Shown: positions 1-5,896 of the stretch, in pieces | How the letters are laid out: each line of letters begins with the position of its first letter | How positions within the stretch are numbered: position 1 is the first letter of the stretch | Source: an uncultured Oscillospiraceae bacterium | GTDB lineage: Bacteria > Bacillota > Clostridia > Oscillospirales > Oscillospiraceae | DNA length: 7,423 nt | Assembly: GCA_904398675.1 (NCBI GenBank) | Contig: CAJFPI010000089.1 | Coordinates: 1 to 7,423, forward strand | Direction: 5' to 3' | The notes under the pieces: model-generated | The model's input: the letters and a program-made list of their open reading frames with translations, nothing else | Told to the model about the DNA's origin: nothing | The model's database searches: none | Made by a program: the position numbers and the translations under genes

Positions 1-411
1 GCCCATGGCCGCCGGGTCCGCCCGGCGGAAGTCGCAGCTGCGGAAGGCGGCGTTGTCCACCCCCTGCCGCCGGGCATAGGCCCGGGCGTGCTCCATCATG
101 CGGGGAGAGAGGTCAATACCCGTCACCTGTCCCGCGGTTCTGGCAAACTCCACGGTGAACAGGCCGGGACCGCAGCCGATGTCCAGCGCCGTCTGCCCCT
201 GTGCCAGCAGGCCCCGCTGCCGCAGGAAGGCCGCCGTGGCCTCCACCCGCTCCAGCTCCCTGGCCCGATATGCCTGGTCCTCCTCCAGCCGCCGCACCCA
301 CTGATCGGCCCGCCGGTCCCAGAATGCCGGATCCGACAGCTCCGATGCGGGTCTCGGCTCCTCCCAAAGTCTCTTGAAATAATTGTAGTCCAGCATCTCC
401 TGCTTGTCCAT
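1..411 (-). CDS. Class I SAM-dependent methyltransferase, N-terminal part (runs off left edge)
   Basis: The first 137 residues are visible, with no stop before the left edge. The frame starts MDKQEMLDYNYFKRLW and carries an 'FWDRRADQWVRRL' segment (about residues 29-41). The SAM-binding motif I follows as ALDIGCGPG (about residues 75-83), with the acidic GIDLS strand end at about 98-102; this is a Rossmann-fold methyltransferase of the Methyltransf_11/25 type. The substrate cannot be told. I chose the ATG at 411 because GGAGG (428-424) lies 12 bases upstream. An in-frame ATG at 423 abuts GGAGG directly and is too close for initiation. The gene lies on the same strand as the importer operon and begins just 20 bases after its terminator, so there is no room for a promoter of its own between them. 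It may be transcribed by read-through. A role with the metal locus is inferred from position only. Confidence 0.85.
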   Translation of the reverse strand, partial: MDKQEMLDYNYFKRLWEEPRPASELSDPAFWDRRADQWVRRLEEDQAYRARELERVEATAAFLRQRGLLAQGQTALDIGCGPGLFTVEFARTAGQVTGIDLSPRMMEHARAYARRQGVDNAAFRSCDFRRADPAAMG

Positions 412-431
412 AGCCTCTTGCATCCTCCATT

Positions 432-469
432 CAAAAAGGGCCGGCACTTGATACCAAGTGCCGGCCCTT
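432..469 (-). terminator. Rho-independent terminator of the importer operon
   Basis: A perfect 15-bp inverted repeat (436-450 with 455-469) with a 4-base loop is followed, on the minus strand, by CTTTTTG. It lies 59 bases after the stop of the substrate-binding protein gene. GC-rich stem plus T-run is the classical intrinsic form. The methyltransferase ribosome binding site starts only a few bases beyond the T-run, so the hairpin may act as a partial terminator or attenuator that lowers methyltransferase expression relative to the transporter. Confidence 0.9.
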
Positions 470-528
470 GCTGTGCGTTAGCTCCTCGCCGGGCATGTTC
501 CCTGATGGGATCCCCGGCCGCCTGCCGC

Positions 529-1677
529 TTATCCGGCCCGCTGGGCTTCAGCCTTCAGCGTGGAGTTGGCCAGCAGGCCCTCCACCTCCTCATCCGACAG
601 CTCATAGCGGTAGAAGAGGCTGAAGTAGTCCTTGACCTCCTGCTCGATATCGTAATCATAGAGATCCGGATAGAGCAGGTTGCCCAGCCAGCGCACGCCG
701 ATCATGCGGTTGGGCCCCGGGGGGCGGCCCAGCCAGTTATACGGTTCTGTGGGGATCTCGTAGTAACTCCCGTTCTGGATAGCGGTCAGGGCGCTCCAGG
801 TGGGGTCATCCGCCACAGTATCGTAGATGCTGCCGTCCACGAACATAATGACATCGGGATCCCAGGCCAGAAGCTGCTCCATGGAGACCGTACCGCCGCC
901 CTGCTGCACCTGAGCGTTGTCGGCGTCCACCACGATCTCCGCGCCGATCGGCTCATAGATCTGGGAGTGGATGGTGCCGCTGAGGATGGTGGACAGGCCG
1001 TCGTCCTGGCCATAGTAGACCCGGACCCGGTCCTCCTCCGGGATAGTGGCCGCCTTCTCCTGGGCCTCGGCGATTACCTCTTCACAGTAGGAGGCCAGCT
1101 CCTCGGCCCGCTCCTCTTCGCCCAGCAGCTCGCCCAGCGTCCGGTAGGCGGCGGGGTTCTGGTCGATATTGGCCTCAATGAGGATCACGGGGATCCCCAC
1201 CTGCTCCTGCAGGGCGTCCAAGTCCGCCTTGTACTCCTCGTCCCATTCGCCCACGTCGATGATCACGTCGGGGGCGCTGGCCATCAGGGCCTCCCGGTTG
1301 AAATCCGCGGAGCTGCCGTAAAATCCGCCGTACTCCGGCAGATCCCAATACTGCTCGTCGATGTACTTCTGTGCGCTCTCGGAGGGCTTGGAGGACCAGC
1401 CCACAATCACCTCCGGCTTGACGGCGTACAGCATGATGTTTGCCAGGGGGCCGGCCGAGGCCACCCGCTCGATATTCCGGGGGAGCTCAACCTCGCGGCC
1501 GGTGGAGTCGGTGAAAATAAAGGTCTCGCCGTCGGTTTCTCCACCGTCATTTGCTGCGTTGTTCTGGTTTTGGCCCTGATCGGTGCTGCCGCCGCCGTTG
1601 CCCGCGGAGCAGGCCACAAGAGCCAGCGCCATGGCAAGGCTCAGCAGCAGGCACCACAGGTTCCGCCACTTCTTCAT
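529..1677 (-). CDS. ABC transporter substrate-binding lipoprotein, FecB/BtuF/MolA-type (candidate molybdate/tungstate binder)
   Basis: This 382-residue protein begins with a lipoprotein signal: KKWR basic start, a Leu/Ala core and the lipobox LVAC with Cys23. A Gly/Asn/Gln-rich flexible linker (to about residue 50) follows. The mature part has the cluster-A-II (PF01497) layout: 'TDSTGREVELPRNIERV' opening, 'PDVIIDVG' closing the first lobe's sheet, a long connecting helix, 'IHSQIYEPIGAEIVVDAD', 'PDVIMFVDGS' in the second lobe, and 'GVRWLGNLLYPDLY' near the end. This fold binds siderophores, haem, cobalamin or, in Haemophilus influenzae MolA, molybdate and tungstate. It is the last importer gene, 45 bases after the ATPase stop, with a weak AGAAG-type ribosome binding site. 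Substrate assignment to Mo/W rests on the MoeA-like neighbour and the ModE-like operators; iron or corrinoid complexes remain possible. Confidence 0.93.
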   Translation of the reverse strand: MKKWRNLWCLLLSLAMALALVACSAGNGGGSTDQGQNQNNAANDGGETDGETFIFTDSTGREVELPRNIERVASAGPLANIMLYAVKPEVIVGWSSKPSESAQKYIDEQYWDLPEYGGFYGSSADFNREALMASAPDVIIDVGEWDEEYKADLDALQEQVGIPVILIEANIDQNPAAYRTLGELLGEEERAEELASYCEEVIAEAQEKAATIPEEDRVRVYYGQDDGLSTILSGTIHSQIYEPIGAEIVVDADNAQVQQGGGTVSMEQLLAWDPDVIMFVDGSIYDTVADDPTWSALTAIQNGSYYEIPTEPYNWLGRPPGPNRMIGVRWLGNLLYPDLYDYDIEQEVKDYFSLFYRYELSDEEVEGLLANSTLKAEAQRAG

Positions 1678-1722
1678 GAATGCACTTCTTTTCTACCAAT
1701 TTTCGGATCATTTTGTCACAGG

Positions 1723-2511
1723 TCATATCGTGATCGGCACGCAAACCTTTACATGCCGCTGATCCCGCCGCAGCGCCACCTCCGACAGCTGGATGTCAAC
1801 GCCGTAGAGCGTGCTGAGGGTCTCCTCCGTCAGCACCGCATCCGGGCTGCCCTCGGCGAAAAAGCCGTCCCGGCCCACGGCCAGCACCTTGTCCGCGCAC
1901 AAAAAGGCGTGGCCCGGCACATGGGTGATCATAATAATGGTATAGCCCAGCCCGGCCAGCTTTTTCACCTGCCCCAGCACCCGGTTTTCATTGCCGTAGT
2001 CCAGGTGGGAGGTGGGCTCGTCCATCACCAGCAGATTGGTGTCCTGGGCCAGGGCCCGGGCGATCATCACCATCTGGCGCTCGCCGCCGCTGATCTCGGT
2101 ATAGTCCCGGTCAGCCAGATGGGAGATCCCCATCAGCGCCAGCATCTCCTCCGCCTTTTCAAAATCCTCGCGCCTGGGGGAGGAGAGCTCATGCATCGTG
2201 GGGTTGCGGCCCATTACCACCACGTCCCGCACCGCATAGGGGAAGGGGGGGATATGGCCCTGGGGCACATAGGCCACCACCTTGGCAAACTCCTTGGCGG
2301 AGTATTCCCGGCTGTCCCGGCCCTGCACCCAGATGGAGCCGCCCAGGGGTTTCAGCAGCCCCAGCACCGTTTTGAAGAGGGTGGTTTTCCCGATGCCGTT
2401 TGGCCCCACCAGGCAGACCACCTCTCCCTTTTCCACCTGGAAGGAGAGGGGCCCCACCACCGGCACGCCGGGGCGGTACCCGCACACCAGATCCTTGACA
2501 GCGAGCATCAT
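1723..2511 (-). CDS. ABC transporter ATP-binding protein, FhuC/BtuD/MolC-type
   Basis: This 262-residue nucleotide-binding subunit energises the adjacent permease at the cytoplasmic face of the membrane. All core motifs are intact: Walker A GPNGIGKT (36-43), Q-loop YVPQGH (Gln84), signature ISGGE (140-144), Walker B LLVMDE (160-165), D-loop SHLD and H-loop His197 in ITHVPGH. Length and the 'DEPTSHLDYGN' segment are typical of the metal-chelate/B12 importer class. The ATG at 2511 overlaps the permease stop (ATGA) and has AAGGGGG 8 bases upstream, so the two are translationally coupled. The open frame extends far upstream through the permease gene, but that upstream part is a shadow frame. Protein motifs alone do not separate iron, B12 and molybdate importers. 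Confidence 0.95.
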   Translation of the reverse strand: MMLAVKDLVCGYRPGVPVVGPLSFQVEKGEVVCLVGPNGIGKTTLFKTVLGLLKPLGGSIWVQGRDSREYSAKEFAKVVAYVPQGHIPPFPYAVRDVVVMGRNPTMHELSSPRREDFEKAEEMLALMGISHLADRDYTEISGGERQMVMIARALAQDTNLLVMDEPTSHLDYGNENRVLGQVKKLAGLGYTIIMITHVPGHAFLCADKVLAVGRDGFFAEGSPDAVLTEETLSTLYGVDIQLSEVALRRDQRHVKVCVPITI

Positions 2512-3530
2512 GAGACAAACCCCCTTTTGGAGCGCAGCAGCAGGAAGAAGAAAAAGGGCGCGCCGATAATGGCCGTGATGATGCCCAGGGGGATCTCCAC
2601 CGTAATCAGCATCCGGGCCACCGTGTCCACCAGGAGGAGGAAGGCGCTGCCGATCAGCATGGAGGCCGGCAGGAGCTTTCCGTAGTTGGAGCCTACCACC
2701 ATCCGGGCAAAGTGGGGGACCACCAGCCCGATCCAGCCGATATTGCCGCTGACGCTGACAGACAAGGACGTCAGCAGCGTGGCGCAGCCGATAATCAGCC
2801 AGCGGTAAAGGCGCACGTTCACCCCCAGCATCCGGGCCTCCTCGTCCCCCAGGGAGAGGATATTGACCTTCCAGCGCACCAGCAGCAGGATGATGCAGGC
2901 GGGCAGGAACAGCCAGAAAACATACAGATCGCTCAGGAGGGTGGAGGACAGGCTCCCCATCAGCCAGAAGGTGATGGCCGGAAGCTTGGTATCCGTGTCC
3001 GCCACAAACTTGATAAAGGACACCAGGGCGCTGAAGAGGCTGGACACCAGCATCCCGCACAAAATCAGGTTCACAATGGAGTTGCTGCGCTTGGAGACCA
3101 GGGCGTTCATCGCCGCCACCAGCACCACCGCCGCAATGCCGCCGAGGAAGGCGGACAGCTGGATAGTGGCCGCCCGGGAGCCGACAAGAATGGCCAGCGC
3201 CGCGCCGAAGGAGGCCCCGTTGGAGGCTCCCAGCAGATCCGGGGAGACCACCGGGTTTCGAAACAGCCCCTGATAGACCGCGCCGGAGAGGGACAGCGCC
3301 GCGCCCACAAGCATGGCCATCAGGTTGCGGGGCAGGCGGACCCGGATCAGCGCCAGCTCCCCTGTATCCATCTCCGCGCCGGTCAGCTGCGACACCAGCG
3401 CATCCCACAGAGAGTCGATGCTTACCGGATAACGGCCGATTGAGATGGCCACCAGAAAAACTGCAATCGGCAAAAGAATCAGCAGCAGCATCTTGGTCCG
3501 GTCTGTGCGGCGGCTGCGCTGTTGTACCAT
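2508..3530 (-). CDS. FecCD/BtuC-family ABC transporter permease (MolB-like)
   Basis: This 340-residue polytopic membrane protein has about ten helices. Family hallmarks are present: RVRLPRN after the first helix; 'GAALSLSGAVYQGLFRNPV' followed by 'PDLLGASNGA'; the cytoplasmic coupling segment 'GDEEARMLGVNV'; 'GNIGWIGLVVPHFAR'; and the C-terminal 'EIPLGIITAIIGAPFFFFLL'. As a homodimer it forms the import channel for metal chelates, B12 or, in MolBC-A, molybdate. It is the first gene of the leftward operon. Start choice is uncertain: ATG at 3530 is 11 bases after AGGTGG, a TTG at 3536 is 5 bases after the same site and would add two residues, and a GTG at 3560 has no ribosome binding site. The candidate leftward promoter and both operator copies lie just upstream. 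Confidence 0.94.
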   Translation of the reverse strand: MVQQRSRRTDRTKMLLLILLPIAVFLVAISIGRYPVSIDSLWDALVSQLTGAEMDTGELALIRVRLPRNLMAMLVGAALSLSGAVYQGLFRNPVVSPDLLGASNGASFGAALAILVGSRAATIQLSAFLGGIAAVVLVAAMNALVSKRSNSIVNLILCGMLVSSLFSALVSFIKFVADTDTKLPAITFWLMGSLSSTLLSDLYVFWLFLPACIILLLVRWKVNILSLGDEEARMLGVNVRLYRWLIIGCATLLTSLSVSVSGNIGWIGLVVPHFARMVVGSNYGKLLPASMLIGSAFLLLVDTVARMLITVEIPLGIITAIIGAPFFFFLLLRSKRGFVS

Positions 3531-3561
3531 CTTCAAGCTTTCCACCTGCCTTCGAAACACG

Positions 3562-3584
3562 CGGTATCTGAAATAAGAATAACG
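3562..3584. promoter_or_regulatory. Operator copy A, ModE-like half-conserved palindrome
   Basis: This 23-base element has arms CGGTAT and ATAACG separated by 11 bases. It matches copy B (3601-3623) at 18 of 23 positions; the differences are one base in the left arm and four in the spacer. It lies in the predicted 5' end of the leftward transcript. The match to copy B and the partial dyad are seen in the sequence. Function as a repressor site is inferred. Confidence 0.6.
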
Positions 3585-3586
3585 AC

Positions 3587-3615
3587 AGCATAAAAATTTA
3601 CGTTATCTGTTGAAA
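3587..3615 (-). promoter_or_regulatory. Candidate leftward promoter for the importer operon
   Basis: On the minus strand, TTTCAA (3615-3610) and TATGCT (3592-3587) are spaced by 17 bases. The -35 matches the sigma-A consensus poorly (3 of 6) and lies inside operator copy B; the -10 lies between the two operator copies. Transcription would start near 3580, giving a leader of about 50 bases that runs through copy A. A promoter must exist here since the operon has no other upstream space, but the exact boxes are tentative. Confidence 0.4.
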
Positions 3616-3624
3616 GAATAACGT
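3600..3624. promoter_or_regulatory. Operator copy B, ModE/TunR-like palindrome
   Basis: A perfect 7-base inverted repeat, ACGTTAT-N11-ATAACGT, sits between the divergent operons. From memory, the E. coli ModE operator upstream of modA has the same CGTTAT...ATAACG arms with a 12-base spacer. ModE is the molybdate-sensing repressor of Mo uptake genes, and TunR is its tungstate-linked relative in sulfate reducers. The site covers the -35 of the rightward promoter and the candidate leftward -35, so a bound dimer could shut both operons. The regulator itself is not in this window. Confidence 0.68.
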
Positions 3625-3638
3625 TTTTGTGCTATGAT
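3610..3638 (+). promoter_or_regulatory. Rightward sigma-A promoter for the moeA-like/DUF364 operon
   Basis: TTGAAA (3610-3615) and TATGAT (3633-3638) are separated by exactly 17 bases, each matching the consensus at five of six (TATGAT) or four of six (TTGAAA) positions. Transcription would begin near 3645, leaving an AT-rich leader of about 93 bases before the start codon. The -35 falls inside operator copy B, which predicts repression by blocking polymerase. Confidence 0.7.
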
Positions 3639-3737
3639 AGTAGCACTGCCTCCAAAATTTGTCAATCCTTTTTTCAGTTAAACTTTGGCAAAAATCTTTG
3701 TTTTCGCCAGCTGCGGCGGGAGGCGTTTCAGGAAAGG

Positions 3738-4985
3738 ATGAGCGAGATGATACAGAGCATCAAGCCGAAACGGGATGAAATGACAGCGCTGATCCAGCAG
3801 GCCGTGGGCGCTGTGGAGCGGCGGGAGGACATCCCGTTTTCACAGTCCTGCGGCCGGGTCTGCGCGGCAGACGTTTTCAGCCGCAACACGCTGCCCAACC
3901 GGCCGGTCAGCCGGTTTGACGGCATCGGTGTCCGGTTTGACGACTTCGCCGGCGGCATGCCGGATACCCGGCAGTGGCGGGAGGGACGGGAGTATGTCTT
4001 CTGCAACACCGGCATCGCCATTCCCGACGGCTTTGACACGGTGATCGCCATAGAGGACGTGGAGGTCCTGGAGCAGGGGATCGCCCTGCACGCCGTCCCC
4101 AAGGCCCGGGGCGAGATGGTCAACCCCGTGGGCTGCAACCTGCGGGCCGGGGAGCCTCTTGCCAGAAGGGGCGACGTGCTGGTGCCGGCCCATGTGGGGC
4201 TGTTTGCCGCCGGCGGGGTGGCGACCGTGCCGGTGTATGCCAGGCCCCGGGTGGCGGTGCTCCCCACCGGGGACGAGCTGGTCCCCCCCACCGACCAGGT
4301 GCCGCCGGGGAAAAACGTGGAGTCCAACAGCTATATGATCGCCGCCTATCTGGAGCAGTGGGGCGCCGAGGCGGTCTGCCTGCCCATTGCGGCGGACAGC
4401 CTGGAGGGCATTGCCGACACGCTGCAGAGCGCGCTGGAGCAGTGCGACGCGGCCATTATCATCGCCGGCTCCTCCCTGGGGACCAAGGACTTCACCATCC
4501 GCGTGCTGGACCGGCTGGGCCAGGTGCTGGCGCCGGAGCTGGCCCACGGCCCCGGTCGAAAGAGCAGCCTCTCCGTTGTGGGCGGCAAGCCGGTGCTGGG
4601 CGTTGCCGGGCCGCCTATGGGAGCGCAGATCACCTGCGACCTGTATCTGGCCCCCTTCGTGGCCGCGCTGCGGGGCGTTCCCTATGTCCGGCTGCAGCAG
4701 CTGGAGGTGATCTGCGACGATCCCTTTGCCGCCCACCCAGTGGACTTCTGCGAGCGGGTCCATATTTACCGCGGGCAGGACGGCTATCATATCCGCTCCG
4801 CCTTTGCCCCGGAGACCACCCGGGCCCAGATGCAGGCCATTGCCAACGGGAATTTCTACCGCCCGGCCAACACCGCCTGCGCCGTGGGCGGCAAAACCGC
4901 CGTGGAGCTCCTCTGCCCCATCGAGGCGGTCCCGGACCGGGATCTCCTGCCGGACATCCTGGGGGAAGGAGGTGACCGGGCATGA
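3738..4985 (+). CDS. MoeA-like molybdopterin metal-insertion family protein with divergent active-site motifs
   Basis: This 415-residue protein aligns by eye with MoeA (molybdopterin molybdotransferase) in domain order: an N-terminal MoeA domain I/II, then 'CNTGIAIPDGFDTVIAIEDVEV' (89-110), 'NPVGCNLRAGEPL' (129-141), the MogA-like domain opening 'RPRVAVLPTGDELV' (169-182), 'SSLGTKD' (245-251), and the C-terminal domain IV from about 315. MoeA inserts molybdate or tungstate into adenylylated molybdopterin. Retained are the TGDEL acidic pair and Asp251 of the GxxD-type loop. Altered are SAMDGYA (here SRFDGIGV, 58-65), TGGVS (here IAGSS, 242-246) and LPGNP (here VAGPP, 289-293). It may thus be a paralogue with a different ligand rather than housekeeping MoeA. 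The start at ATG 3738 follows AGGAAAGG; ATG 3747 is an alternative. A TTG-initiated extension to 3627 is rejected because it lies upstream of the predicted transcript start. It is coupled to the next gene by ATGA. Confidence 0.88.
   Translation: MSEMIQSIKPKRDEMTALIQQAVGAVERREDIPFSQSCGRVCAADVFSRNTLPNRPVSRFDGIGVRFDDFAGGMPDTRQWREGREYVFCNTGIAIPDGFDTVIAIEDVEVLEQGIALHAVPKARGEMVNPVGCNLRAGEPLARRGDVLVPAHVGLFAAGGVATVPVYARPRVAVLPTGDELVPPTDQVPPGKNVESNSYMIAAYLEQWGAEAVCLPIAADSLEGIADTLQSALEQCDAAIIIAGSSLGTKDFTIRVLDRLGQVLAPELAHGPGRKSSLSVVGGKPVLGVAGPPMGAQITCDLYLAPFVAALRGVPYVRLQQLEVICDDPFAAHPVDFCERVHIYRGQDGYHIRSAFAPETTRAQMQAIANGNFYRPANTACAVGGKTAVELLCPIEAVPDRDLLPDILGEGGDRA
4966..4975 (+). promoter_or_regulatory. 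Near-perfect ribosome binding site for the DUF364 gene
   Basis: AAGGAGGTGA lies 6 bases before the ATG at 4982, inside the last codons of the moeA-like gene. It pairs with the 16S rRNA anti-Shine-Dalgarno end over essentially its full length and is the strongest site in the window. With the ATGA overlap, this suggests the DUF364 protein is made in at least equal amount to the MoeA-like protein. Confidence 0.85.
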
Positions 4986-5749
4986 GCAGCCCCTGGCAGC
5001 TGTATGACGAGCTGATCGCCGGGATCCCGGAGGAGCCCACAGTGGTATCCTATCAGGGCGGCTACAACTGGAGCCGGGTGCTCTCCAGCGAGGGGAGCGT
5101 GGGCCTTGCTATGACCATCCCCGTCACCACCCGGCCGGCCCTGTTCAAGGGGGAGAGCCTGACAGGGCTGCCCCTGCGCCGGGCGGCGGAGCTGGTGAAG
5201 AGCTGGAACTATGTGGAGGCCGCCATCGGCCTTGCGGCCATCAACAGCTGGTACAACCAGCCCCAGCGGGCGGAGCGCTGCGGCTTTATCCATCCGGAGG
5301 TCTCCGACCAGGTGCGGGAGGCCTTCGACGTATACGCCGAGGAGGTCCAGGGGAAAAAGGTCACCATTGTGGGCCACTTCCCCTTTATCGAAAAGCGGTT
5401 TGCCGGCCGGTGCACCCTCTCCATCCTGGAGCGGGCGCCGGAGATGGGGGACTATCCGGACCCGGCCTGCGAGTACATCCTGCCGGAGCAGGACTATGTG
5501 TTCATCACCGGCAGCACCTTTGTCAACAAGACCCTGCCCCGCCTGCTGGAGCTGTCCCGGCAGGCCCGTGTGGTGCTGGTGGGACCCAGCACGCCGCTGG
5601 CGCCGCTGCTCTTCGAGCGGGGGGTCTACGGGCTGTCCGGCTTTGTGACCACCGATCCGGAGCGGCTGGAAAACGCGCTTCGGGGCGCGAGCAGCATGAC
5701 GCTGTTCCAGGCCGGGTGGATGGTGGACCAGATCCGGGCAAAGCGCTGA
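4982..5749 (+). CDS. DUF4213/DUF364 (PF04016) protein, putative heavy-metal chelation
   Basis: This 255-residue cytosolic protein has no signal peptide or membrane segment. The N-terminal part (about 1-95) fits the DUF4213 enolase-like domain and ends in the conserved-looking 'AIGLAAINSWYN' (81-92). The C-terminal part (about 120-255) fits the DUF364 Rossmann-like domain: 'GKKVTIVGHFPF' (124-135), 'DYVFITGSTFVNKTLPRLLELS' region (171-192), 'ARVVLVGPSTPLAPLLFERGV' region (195-215) and 'GLSGFVTTDPERL' (217-229). The structure of the Desulfitobacterium hafniense member led to a proposed heavy-metal chelation role; no enzymatic activity is established for the family as far as I know. Its ATG overlaps the moeA-like stop, and both are controlled with a metal importer, so a role in receiving or delivering the imported metal or oxyanion is plausible. 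Family assignment is confident; function is inference. Confidence 0.88.
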   Translation: MSSPWQLYDELIAGIPEEPTVVSYQGGYNWSRVLSSEGSVGLAMTIPVTTRPALFKGESLTGLPLRRAAELVKSWNYVEAAIGLAAINSWYNQPQRAERCGFIHPEVSDQVREAFDVYAEEVQGKKVTIVGHFPFIEKRFAGRCTLSILERAPEMGDYPDPACEYILPEQDYVFITGSTFVNKTLPRLLELSRQARVVLVGPSTPLAPLLFERGVYGLSGFVTTDPERLENALRGASSMTLFQAGWMVDQIRAKR

Positions 5750-5775
5750 CTGATCCGGTAAAACGGAATAAAAAC

Positions 5776-5826
5776 AGCCGGCAGGAGGGGAAACGGCAAT
5801 GCCGTTTCCCCTCCTGCCGGCTTTTG
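5776..5826. terminator. Bidirectional terminator, 22-bp perfect stem
   Basis: 5776-5797 pairs perfectly with 5801-5822 across a 3-base AAT loop. On the plus strand the stem is followed by TTT then G, ending the moeA-like/DUF364 transcript 27 bases after its stop. On the minus strand it is followed by GTTTTTATTC, a better T-run, ending the convergent GNAT transcript. The stem is longer than typical intrinsic terminators. Confidence 0.88.
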
Positions 5827-5896
5827 ATGCAGGGCGATTCAGACGGACAAGACGGCTCCGCGCCGCCCGCCCCCTCCATGCCGGGCAGCCTGCCCG

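Noticed and set aside
88..2685. An 865-codon open frame on the plus strand opposite the importer genes
   Set aside because: It lies antisense to the binding-protein, ATPase and part of the permease genes, whose motifs are unmistakable. Its translation is low in family-like features and rich in His, Gly, Pro and Arg, as expected for a shadow frame in GC-rich DNA.
2512..3591. Upstream extension of the ATPase frame to 3591, suggesting a permease-ATPase fusion
   Set aside because: The extension is a shadow of the permease in another frame, with no membrane or family motifs. The ATPase has its own ATG and ribosome binding site at 2511.
3627..3737. A TTG start at 3627 giving a 37-residue N-terminal extension of the MoeA-like protein
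   Set aside because: It has no ribosome binding site, overlaps the -10 box and lies upstream of the predicted transcript start. The MoeA homology begins after 3738.
3645..3737. A molybdenum-cofactor (Moco) riboswitch in the moeA-like leader
   Set aside because: The leader is shorter than the Moco riboswitch as I know it and lacks several GC-rich helices; only one weak bulged hairpin is seen.
3840..4790. A 316-codon open frame on the minus strand inside the moeA-like gene
   Set aside because: It is antisense to a gene with clear MoeA domain order, and has no ribosome binding site or family motif.
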